This document shows positions 1 to 4,982 of a stretch of DNA of 5,306 bases, piece by piece. The stretch comes from Paracoccaceae bacterium (GTDB lineage: Bacteria > Pseudomonadota > Alphaproteobacteria > Rhodobacterales > Rhodobacteraceae). Position numbers and translations under genes: made by a program. The notes under the pieces were generated by a model that was given only the letters and a program-made list of their open reading frames with translations, was not told where the DNA came from and ran no database searches. Positions within the stretch are counted from its first letter, which is position 1. Each line of letters starts with the position of its first letter. Location: assembly GCA_003565055.1 (NCBI GenBank), contig PXDM01000147.1, positions 1 through 5,306 on the forward strand. The letters run 5' to 3'.

Positions 1-391
1 CCACGACCGGCGCGGCCCCTGCCGCGAGCGCCGAGATGCGATACATCAGAAAGCCATGCTGCGAATAGAGCACCTCATCGCCCGGCCCGGCATAGGCCTG
101 GCACAGGAAACTGATGATCTCATCGGAGCCCGCGCCACAGATGATCCGCTCCGGATCGAGGCCGAACTGCGCCCCCAGCGCCGCACGCAGCCCCGCATGA
201 TCGGTCGAAGGGTAGCGATGCAGATCATGGCCCGCGCGCATATAGGCTTGCCGTGCCAGATCCCCTGCCCCGAACGGATTTTCGTTCGAGGAGAGCTTCA
301 CCACATCGTCACGCCCCGCGATCTTCGAATTTCCGCCCTGATAAAGCGCAATATCCATGATCCCGGGTTGCGGGCGAATATGCTTGTGCAT
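1..391 (-). CDS. hisC: Histidinol-phosphate aminotransferase, N-terminal part (truncated by window edge)
   Basis: This is the first 130 codons of a PLP-dependent class I/II aminotransferase of the HisC type. The family converts imidazole-acetol phosphate plus glutamate to L-histidinol phosphate in cytosolic histidine biosynthesis, and many members also act on aromatic 2-oxo acids. Visible signatures are the N-terminal block around RPQPGIMDIALYQGG (residues 6-20), KLSSNENPFG (32-41), HRYPS (58-62) and GAGSDEII (86-93), which contributes to the cofactor phosphate pocket. The catalytic lysine lies beyond the left edge. Family members are about 360 residues, so roughly two thirds are missing. I chose the ATG at 391 because family proteins usually start just before the RPQPGIMDIA block, and a GGGG run sits 6 nt upstream. 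An in-frame ATG at 403 would add four residues. The gene follows the permease gene on the same strand after 111 bp without a clear terminator. The family assignment is strong; histidine versus aromatic specificity is inferred. Confidence 0.93.
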   Translation of the reverse strand, partial: MHKHIRPQPGIMDIALYQGGNSKIAGRDDVVKLSSNENPFGAGDLARQAYMRAGHDLHRYPSTDHAGLRAALGAQFGLDPERIICGAGSDEIISFLCQAYAGPGDEVLYSQHGFLMYRISALAAGAAPVV

Positions 392-438
392 TCGTGACCC
401 CATCACCAGAGTTTGATGCCACTCCTTAACGTCACGAA
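391..438. repeat. 8-bp inverted repeat spanning the hisC start region
   Basis: TTCGTGAC at 391-398 and GTCACGAA at 431-438 are perfect reverse complements separated by 32 nt. In the hisC transcript the right-hand arm would pair bases directly up to the first base of the start codon at 391. The alternative ATG at 403 and an AAGGAG (complement of 422-427) would lie in the loop. That AAGGAG has no ATG, GTG or TTG at normal spacing after it. The repeat is short with a long loop, so chance is a serious alternative. Confidence 0.3.
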
Positions 439-502
439 ATGGATGAGGCCAGCACTTGCAGGGCGATTTTTCGTTTTTGCCGCAGGGACGTTGCCCGCAG
501 GC

Positions 503-1498
503 TCACGGCTCCGGGCGGGGCGGGGGCGCGCTGTCCTGCTCAGGGCTCAGCGCACTGGCGCGCGGGTAGGTGCCGGTATCGGTGCGCGTGCGCGTGGCCA
601 GAACAGGGCGGTTGTCGGAGACATTGCCCTTTTCCTCGCGCATCACGATATAGATGCCGCTCGCGATGATCACGGCCGCCCCCGCGATGGTCAGCAAATC
701 AACGCGCTCGCCGAAAAACAGCGCGCCGAAGATCACGGCCCAGATGATCTGCGAATATTGCATCGGCGCGATCTGAAAGGCCGGGGCGCGCTTGTACGCC
801 GCGATCACGCACAGGCTCGCGACCAGCGCCAGCGCCGCCATCAGCGCGAGGCCGCCCAGATGCGCAAGCGGCATCGGCTCATAGACGAAGGGCAGCAAGG
901 CGCCCATCAGCACCAGATTGGCCATCATCGGATAGACCAGTAGCACCACATTGCGCTCTTCGCTTCCGATCTTGCGAATGATGATCGACGCCAGCGCGCT
1001 CGCAAACGCCCCGGCCATGGCGGCGAAATGCCCGAGGCTCAGCCCATCGCCCTGCCCCGGCCTGAGCACGATCAGCACGCCGACCAGCCCCACGACCACC
1101 GCTGCCCCACGCCGCAGCCCGACGCGCTCGCCCAAGAGCGGCACGGACAGCACCGTGATCAGGAGCGGCGTCGCAAAGAGGATCGCATAGGTCTGCGTCA
1201 GCGGGAGCACCGAGAAGGCATAGAACACGCACAGCGCCGTGATCACGGAGGCGACCGTGCGCAGCGCCGTCCAACCCGGCCTGCGCGGGAACAGGTTTCC
1301 ATCCGTCGGGTCGCGCATCAGGATGAACATCGCCAGCGGCAACCCGAGCAACACCGAGAAGAAAACGATCTGCACCGGGCTGTAACTCTCGCCCAGCGTC
1401 TTGATGATCACGTCATGGACCGAGAAAAGGGCGAAGGCGCTCAGCGCGAGCACTGGCCCCGCAAAGCCCGACTGTGTCATGTCCCGAAACGAAGCCAT
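503..1498 (-). CDS. EamA/DMT superfamily permease
   Basis: The product is a 331-residue inner-membrane protein of the drug/metabolite transporter superfamily. It has two tandem EamA domains of five helices each. Hydrophobic segments lie roughly at residues 13-32, 41-61, 78-96, 102-122, 129-147, 155-175, 184-205, 213-233, 243-263 and 268-286. The repeat structure shows in LLGERV (121-126) and FFGERV (261-266), the conserved glutamate motif near the end of each half. The family moves small metabolites such as amino acids, S-adenosylmethionine, riboflavin or drugs; the substrate here cannot be read from sequence. The chosen start MASFRDM has GAGAGAGGG just upstream; an in-frame ATG at 1546 would add 16 basic residues and lacks this support. 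A hydrophilic tail of about 45 residues ends in a proline-rich PPPRPEP, longer than usual for the family. It starts 48 bp after the ygfZ stop, which suggests co-transcription. Confidence 0.9.
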   Translation of the reverse strand: MASFRDMTQSGFAGPVLALSAFALFSVHDVIIKTLGESYSPVQIVFFSVLLGLPLAMFILMRDPTDGNLFPRRPGWTALRTVASVITALCVFYAFSVLPLTQTYAILFATPLLITVLSVPLLGERVGLRRGAAVVVGLVGVLIVLRPGQGDGLSLGHFAAMAGAFASALASIIIRKIGSEERNVVLLVYPMMANLVLMGALLPFVYEPMPLAHLGGLALMAALALVASLCVIAAYKRAPAFQIAPMQYSQIIWAVIFGALFFGERVDLLTIAGAAVIIASGIYIVMREEKGNVSDNRPVLATRTRTDTGTYPRASALSPEQDSAPPPRPEP

Positions 1499-1546
1499 CG
1501 CGCCCTCTCTCGTTTTGTTTGGGCTAACACGATGGCGCGCGCGCAA

Positions 1547-2299
1547 TCAAGCGACGTCGCGCGGCGCTGACAGTCTGACCTGCGCTGCGCCGGCAAAAAG
1601 CGGATCTTTTGCCCGATCGAACCGCAGATAGGCGATGGCCTGATCGCCCGCACGCGTGAAAACCAGCCCCGCTGGCTTGCCCTGCGAGACAATCTCGGTG
1701 CCGAAATCCGCCTCGCCGGTGATCTCGACCGTGGCGAACCCTTTGCGGAGTGCTGTCTTGTGCTGCATCCGCGCTGTCACTTCCTGCCCGACATAGCAGC
1801 CCTTGCGAAAATCCACGCCATGCAGCCGGTCAAACCCTGCCTCGAGGATAAAGGTCTCATTCGGCACCAGCTCCAGCCCCGATTCAGGGATGCAATGCGC
1901 CACCCGCAGCGCATCCCAATCCGTGCCGTCATCAGGCAGCGCCACGCCATAGAGCCGCCAGCCAAGCGCGGGATGGCGCGGATCGTCCAGCGCAGCGTCC
2001 GGGCGTGGCCCGGTGCCGCGCGACACTGGCATGTCGCGGCGCGTCACAGTCACATTCGCGCGCAGCTTGTAGAGCGCCAGCCGCTTCTCCAGATCCGGCG
2101 CAAGTGCTGCGGCCACGTCGATCAGCAGCGCCTCGCCCTGCGCGAGCACGAAGAAATCCGCCAGATACTTGCCCTGCGGCGACAGGATCGCGGCATAGAG
2201 AAGCTCGTCCTGCGACAAATGCCGCAGGTCATTGGTGATCAGCCCTTGCAGGAATTTCCGGCAATCCGGACCTGCGATCTCCAGGATCTGTCGCGTCAT
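1547..2299 (-). CDS. ygfZ: YgfZ/GcvT-like folate-binding protein (Fe-S cluster maintenance)
   Basis: This 250-residue cytosolic protein belongs to the YgfZ/IBA57 family, relatives of the glycine cleavage T-protein. Family members bind tetrahydrofolate and support assembly or repair of certain Fe-S enzymes such as MiaB. The diagnostic motif is KGCYVGQEVTARM (residues 166-178), matching the YgfZ signature K-G-C-x-x-G-Q-E with the conserved cysteine at 168. Further family features are the N-terminal FLQGLITNDL (16-25) and PQGKYLADFF (41-50). At 250 residues it is shorter than E. coli YgfZ (about 326), as I recall is common in alphaproteobacteria. The ATG at 2299 is preceded by GAGAGG at short spacing, and the family N-terminus begins almost immediately, so the start is secure. 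Upstream is the G-rich inverted-repeat region 2341-2437. A TATATG (complement of 2330-2335) could be a -10 box, but no good -35 box is seen. Confidence 0.93.
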   Translation of the reverse strand: MTRQILEIAGPDCRKFLQGLITNDLRHLSQDELLYAAILSPQGKYLADFFVLAQGEALLIDVAAALAPDLEKRLALYKLRANVTVTRRDMPVSRGTGPRPDAALDDPRHPALGWRLYGVALPDDGTDWDALRVAHCIPESGLELVPNETFILEAGFDRLHGVDFRKGCYVGQEVTARMQHKTALRKGFATVEITGEADFGTEIVSQGKPAGLVFTRAGDQAIAYLRFDRAKDPLFAGAAQVRLSAPRDVA

Positions 2300-2340
2300 G
2301 ATGCCTCTCGCTCTGTGCCCCTTACTGCATATAGATCATG

Positions 2341-2367
2341 CCCCCGGCCCCGAACAGCCCTCCCCCC
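2341..2367 (-). other. Potential G-quadruplex tract upstream of ygfZ
   Basis: Read on the minus strand, which is the sense strand of ygfZ, this segment has four G-tracts of 6, 3, 4 and 5 bases. The linkers are A, CTGTTC and CC. This fits the standard G-quadruplex pattern of at least three Gs per tract and loops up to 7 nt. It ends 41 nt before the ygfZ start codon, so it could form in a leader or read-through transcript. The six-base tract also belongs to the left arm of the 2363-2437 inverted repeat, so the two structures compete. Folding is inferred from pattern only. Confidence 0.45.
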
Positions 2368-2437
2368 GGCCCTGAGCTGGCCGAAGGGCGTGGGGTGGGC
2401 GGGTGGGAACGACCTTCGGTCAGCTCAGGGCCGGGGG
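2363..2437. repeat. 25-bp near-perfect inverted repeat, REP-like hairpin
   Basis: The arms 2363-2387 and 2413-2437 are reverse complements over 25 bases, with one mismatch at 2380/2420 (G opposite T, a wobble pair in plus-strand RNA and an A-C mismatch in minus-strand RNA). The 25-nt loop is very G-rich on the plus strand. The inner arm contains CCCTGAGCTGGCCGAAGG, resembling the dispersed CCTTCGACAAGCTCAGG-type elements I recall from many alphaproteobacterial genomes. It begins only 7 nt after the pirin stop codon in the direction of transcription. It could therefore act as a 3'-end stabiliser or atypical terminator, although no T-run follows on either strand. An extra copy of the outer CCCCCGGCCC lies at 2341-2350. 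Confidence 0.8.
2392..2407 (+). other. Tight G-quadruplex motif in the hairpin loop
   Basis: The plus strand reads GGGGTGGGCGGGTGGG, four G-tracts joined by single-base loops, with one more GGG at 2386-2388. Single-nucleotide loops are associated with very stable parallel quadruplexes. The motif lies entirely in the loop of the 2363-2437 inverted repeat and on the template strand for both flanking genes, so it would form in DNA rather than in their mRNA. The pattern is seen directly; folding in the cell is inferred. Confidence 0.6.
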
Positions 2438-2444
2438 CCGCGCG

Positions 2445-3356
2445 TCAATGCGCGGCCTGAATGAAGGTTCCGTTGCGCAGCTCGCGAATGGCCTGCTGGA
2501 TCTCCTCGCGCGTGTTCATCACGATGGGGCCATGCCAGGCGACCGGCTCCTGCAAGGGCGCGCCCGAGATCAGCAGGAAACGCACGCCCTCTTCCCCCGC
2601 CTGCACAGTCACTTCATCCCCTGTGCCGAACCGGATCAGCGTGCGGTCACCCGAGAGGTCGCGGATATTCACCTCCTGCCCCATCACTTCCTTCTCCAGC
2701 AACACCCCTGTGGGCTGCGAGGCATCCGCAAAGGCCCCCGAGCCTGCGAAAACATAGGCGAAGGCGCGCCGATAGGTATCGACCCGGAAAGTCTTGCGCA
2801 CGCCGGGCGGGATGGAAATGTCGAGATATTGCGGATCCGCCGCGATCCCGTCCACGGGCCCGCGCTTGCCCCAGAACTCGCCCACGATCACGCGCACCTT
2901 GGTGCCGTCATCGTCGATCACTTCAGGGATATCCTTGCCCTGCACGTCCTGATAGCGCGGCGCGGTCATCTTCAGACTGCCGGGCAGATTGGCCCAGAGC
3001 TGAAAGCCATGCATCTGCCCTGCCGCATTTCCGCGCGGCATCTCCTGATGCAGTATCCCCGAACCCGCTGTCATCCATTGCACATCCCCGGCCCCAAGCG
3101 TGCCGGTATTGCCGAGACTGTCGCCGTGATCGACCTCCCCCGCGAGGACATAGGTGATCGTCTCGATGCCGCGATGCGGATGCCAGGGAAAGCCGCGCAG
3201 GTAATGTTCCGGAATATCGTTGCGGAAATCGTCGAACAGCAGGAACGGGTCCAACTCGCTCGGATCATGGAAGCCGAAGGCACGGTGCAGATGCACGCCC
3301 GCGCCTTCCATGGTCGGCTGGGCCTTACGTTGCTCGATGGTGGGGCGGATAGACAT
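2445..3356 (-). CDS. Pirin family protein (bicupin)
   Basis: The 303-residue product is a cytosolic pirin: two cupin barrels, with a metal site in the N-terminal one. The metal ligands are visible as HPHRG (His59, His61) and GILHQEMPRG (His103, Glu105), in the same arrangement as His56/His58/His101/Glu103 of human pirin. Other hallmarks are FLLFDDFRND (38-47), the segment GIETITYVLAGEVDHGDS (63-80) and the MHGFQLWANLP-type region near residues 115-125. A few bacterial pirins have quercetin dioxygenase activity or bind metabolic enzymes; the role here is unknown. The start at 3356 is preceded by GGAGGT four bases upstream, a strong ribosome binding site. Length matches the family. A TATGAT (complement of 3394-3399) lies about 40 bp upstream as a possible -10 box without a good -35 box. 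I see no other gene in the 223 bp upstream (3357-3579). Confidence 0.95.
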   Translation of the reverse strand: MSIRPTIEQRKAQPTMEGAGVHLHRAFGFHDPSELDPFLLFDDFRNDIPEHYLRGFPWHPHRGIETITYVLAGEVDHGDSLGNTGTLGAGDVQWMTAGSGILHQEMPRGNAAGQMHGFQLWANLPGSLKMTAPRYQDVQGKDIPEVIDDDGTKVRVIVGEFWGKRGPVDGIAADPQYLDISIPPGVRKTFRVDTYRRAFAYVFAGSGAFADASQPTGVLLEKEVMGQEVNIRDLSGDRTLIRFGTGDEVTVQAGEEGVRFLLISGAPLQEPVAWHGPIVMNTREEIQQAIRELRNGTFIQAAH

Positions 3357-3579
3357 GGCGACCTCCGGGGTTTGACCTTTTCACACATTGGAGATCATAT
3401 TCACCCGCGCAAAATGCAAGGCCACCTGACGAACGACGGCTGTTCATTCCTGCACAGCCAAGGATCGACCAGCGCGCAAGTCGCGGTCGCCCCTGTTGGA
3501 CCTCGCAACCCGCCCCCAACCAACGCAGCGCATCCAGTTTTCGCGTTTCCCGCGCGCGTCAGGGCACCAGTGCTCACCC

Positions 3580-3984
3580 TCAGGTCAATGACAGCGCGCC
3601 CCAGACGATGGCGGCAATCACCAAAAGCAAACCCAGCCGTCGCAACAAATGCCCTGTCCGCAACTCCCGCAGCGCGTCCAACCGCTCGGAAAACGCGCGC
3701 CCCCGCCCCTGACCCTCTTCCTGCGCCAGAGCGCCTGCGCGCAACTCACGGGCAAAATCCTTCAACGCCTCGCCCGACAGAACCGGATCGGGGGGCGGCT
3801 CTGCAGGCATGGCCGCGCCTGGGCTGGCCCCCTGCCTGCGACTGGAGCGCAACTTCGGCCACCTGGTCCAGACATCGCGCGGCGCATGCCGGGGCATGCT
3901 GACTGATTTCGGATTGGCTACGATCCCGACACGCGCCTGACGCTCTGCGACACTGCGCTTGAGTGTTTGGCCGATTTCATTCAT
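3580..3984 (-). CDS. Small hypothetical protein with C-terminal membrane helix
   Basis: I do not recognise this 134-residue protein. It begins with a basic, polar region (residues 1-50) containing MPRHAPRDVWTRWPKLRSSRR. A proline/alanine-rich linker follows (52-68), then a charged, probably helical stretch (70-112) and one hydrophobic segment, LGLLLVIAAIVWGALSLT, at the extreme C-terminus. That layout fits a tail-anchored protein with a cytoplasmic N-terminal domain. Codon use is GC-rich at third positions like its neighbours and the composition is protein-like, so I think it is real. The start is uncertain: the ATG at 3984 has GGTGAGGG directly against it, closer than an ideal ribosome binding site, and the next in-frame ATG (codon 30) has none. 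It lies 78 bp after the HNH gene on the same strand. No function is proposed. Confidence 0.65.
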   Translation of the reverse strand: MNEIGQTLKRSVAERQARVGIVANPKSVSMPRHAPRDVWTRWPKLRSSRRQGASPGAAMPAEPPPDPVLSGEALKDFARELRAGALAQEEGQGRGRAFSERLDALRELRTGHLLRRLGLLLVIAAIVWGALSLT

Positions 3985-4062
3985 CCCTCACCGCCCGGAT
4001 TACCCATCGACAGCCACGCTGCCCAGCTTGTGCAACCCTGTCACAGAGGTCTTAAAATTCCC

Positions 4063-4389
4063 CTAGCGGCTGCGCCGGGCACGGCGGCGACCCGGCACTT
4101 TTGACGCAAATTCCGGCGGCCTGCGCGCCACCCAGGCGATAAACCGTGCCAGTCGCGGATGCGCGCGCAACGCCTCAATCGTGCAAAAGCTGCGCGCCAG
4201 TTCCGCCTCGCTCAGCGTCGCATGAATTTCGCGGTGGCAGATATGATGCAAGAGCACCACAGGCCCGCCCTTGCCGCCGCGCAGCTTCGGGATCAGGTGG
4301 TGCAGGCTCTGGGGCACGCCGGGCGGAATGGGCCGCTGGCAGAGCGGGCAAATCGGGGCGTGTGCCGCATCATTCTCTTTCCGCGTCAT
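4063..4389 (-). CDS. Small HNH-type nuclease-fold protein
   Basis: This 108-residue protein has the compact beta-beta-alpha-metal HNH layout. It shows a CPLC zinc-knuckle pair (Cys14, Cys17), then SLHHLIPKLRGGKGG (28-42) with the HH-type catalytic core (His30, His31), and then LHHICHREIH (47-56), supplying further His/Cys ligands. A helical region ARFIAWVARRPPEF follows, with a very basic tail GRRRARRSR suited to nucleic acid contact. Stand-alone proteins of this pattern are common in Rhodobacterales and usually uncharacterised; DNA cleavage is inferred from the motif only. The frame stays open to about 4914, but that extension overlaps the oppositely transcribed SnoaL-like gene and is not HNH sequence, so I place the start at the ATG at 4389. 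No clear Shine-Dalgarno precedes it. It is divergent from the gene at 4477 across 87 bp. Confidence 0.82.
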   Translation of the reverse strand: MTRKENDAAHAPICPLCQRPIPPGVPQSLHHLIPKLRGGKGGPVVLLHHICHREIHATLSEAELARSFCTIEALRAHPRLARFIAWVARRPPEFASKVPGRRRARRSR

Positions 4390-4408
4390 CTGATTGCAGA
4401 CTGGCCTC

Positions 4409-4431
4409 TGGTCATTGGTCAGGATTGACCA
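4409..4431. promoter_or_regulatory. Candidate operator: palindrome plus extra half-site
   Basis: A perfect palindrome TGGTCA-GGAT-TGACCA occupies 4416-4431. A third TGGTCA lies at 4409-4414, one base before it, giving two direct half-sites at 7-bp spacing and one inverted. It sits in the divergent region between the HNH and SnoaL-like genes. It overlaps possible -10 boxes for both directions: CATAAT at 4430-4435 on plus, and TATGGT as the complement of 4428-4433 on minus. The binding protein is unknown and no regulator gene is in the window. Confidence 0.4.
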
Positions 4432-4455
4432 TAATCTCCCCGACGCATCAGGCAA
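4428..4455 (-). promoter_or_regulatory. Possible sigma70-type promoter for the HNH gene
   Basis: On the minus strand TTGCCT (complement of 4450-4455) is followed after 16 bp by TATGGT (complement of 4428-4433), each matching four of six consensus positions. Transcription would begin near 4421, giving a leader of about 30 nt before the HNH start. The -10 box overlaps the 4416-4431 palindrome. The match is modest and could be chance. Confidence 0.25.
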
Positions 4456-4476
4456 AAACGAAAAGAGGCAAAGGCC

Positions 4477-4869
4477 ATGACAGACCACACAACTGAGCGC
4501 GAAGATATCGCCCGCTTGATCCCGGAATGGAACGCAGCACTGCAGACGGGCGACCCTGCACAGGTCGTGGCTTGTTATGCTGAAGATGCTGTGCTGCTGC
4601 CGACTCTGTCCAAGGAAATCCGCCAGAGCCATGCAGCCATGGCGGATTATTTCACGCAGTTCCTGAAACTCCGGCCGCGCGCGGAGGTCTTGCAACAAAC
4701 CATCCGCATCCATGAGCCGATCGCGACGAATTCCGGCATCTACAAGTTCTTCACCACAATCGACGGTGTGGAAAGCATCGTCATGGCGCGCTTTACCTTC
4801 GTTTATCGCAAGGATGGCGATGGCTGGAAGATCATCGAGCATCACTCCTCCATGTTGCCTGATGTCTGA
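4477..4869 (+). CDS. NTF2/SnoaL-like domain protein (SgcJ/EcaC or CaMKII-association type)
   Basis: The 130-residue product is a single NTF2-like cone-shaped domain, probably a cytosolic dimer. The pattern runs from an N-terminal helix with IARLIPEWNAALQTGDPAQV (11-30), through CYAEDAVLLPT (33-43) with the conserved aspartate of the family, to a C-terminal strand pair ARFTFVYRKDGDGWKIIEHH (104-123) and SSMLP (124-128). That ending closely resembles the CaMKII association domain and the SgcJ/EcaC annotation group. The fold is used for very different tasks, from isomerases and hydrolases to ligand binding, so no reaction can be assigned. There is no signal peptide. The ATG at 4477 has AAGAGG and AAAGG purine runs within 15 nt upstream, and the fold's first helix follows soon after, supporting this start. 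It is divergent from the HNH gene and followed after 113 bp by the aminopeptidase gene on the same strand. Confidence 0.88.
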   Translation: MTDHTTEREDIARLIPEWNAALQTGDPAQVVACYAEDAVLLPTLSKEIRQSHAAMADYFTQFLKLRPRAEVLQQTIRIHEPIATNSGIYKFFTTIDGVESIVMARFTFVYRKDGDGWKIIEHHSSMLPDV

Positions 4870-4947
4870 ACGCACCCCTTTCACCGCCCGGAAGGTCGCC
4901 GTGCAATTTGCCACACTGCCTCCCGGACCCCGCCGACCTGCGCGGGA

Positions 4948-4972
4948 TGATCTGGCGGGGCACGCCAGATCA
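4948..4972 (+). promoter_or_regulatory. Perfect 10-bp hairpin abutting the aminopeptidase ribosome binding site
   Basis: TGATCTGGCG at 4948-4957 and CGCCAGATCA at 4963-4972 are perfect reverse complements around a 5-nt GGGCA loop, a strong RNA hairpin. The last stem base touches the Shine-Dalgarno GAGG at 4973-4976, which is 6 nt before the ATG at 4983. No T-run follows, so a classical terminator for the upstream SnoaL-like gene is unlikely. An operator, or a leader structure affecting ribosome access, fits better. Confidence 0.6.
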
Positions 4973-4982
4973 GAGGTGCCGC

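Noticed and set aside
440..510. Terminator between the permease gene and hisC.
   Set aside because: The GGG-acgttg-CCC pairing is too short, and the T-runs lie on the wrong side and strand for the minus-strand transcript.
1499..1546. A 16-residue longer permease beginning at 1546.
   Set aside because: The added residues are basic and not family-like, while the ATG at 1498 has a purine-rich ribosome binding site.
413..2464. Several long plus-strand frames (413-943, 1028-1570, 1760-2464).
   Set aside because: They mirror the permease and ygfZ genes, have low-complexity Arg/Gln/His-rich translations and lack a recognisable domain or ribosome binding site.
3325..3519. A 64-codon minus-strand frame upstream of pirin.
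   Set aside because: It overlaps the pirin start in another frame, has no ribosome binding site and its translation is not protein-like.
2403..3902. A 499-codon open frame on the plus strand.
   Set aside because: It lies antisense to the well-supported pirin gene and the small hypothetical gene. Its translation shows no domain and is rich in Arg, His and Pro, as expected from the reverse of high-GC coding sequence.
4063..4869. HNH plus NTF2-like pair as a defence or restriction module.
   Set aside because: The HNH protein is a common stand-alone type, there is no methyltransferase, ATPase or other partner, and the neighbour's fold is generic. A shared promoter region alone does not support it.
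4390..4914. N-terminal extension of the HNH reading frame up to about 4914.
   Set aside because: It is antisense to the SnoaL-like gene. The HNH domain is complete from 4389, and the extension has no domain of its own.
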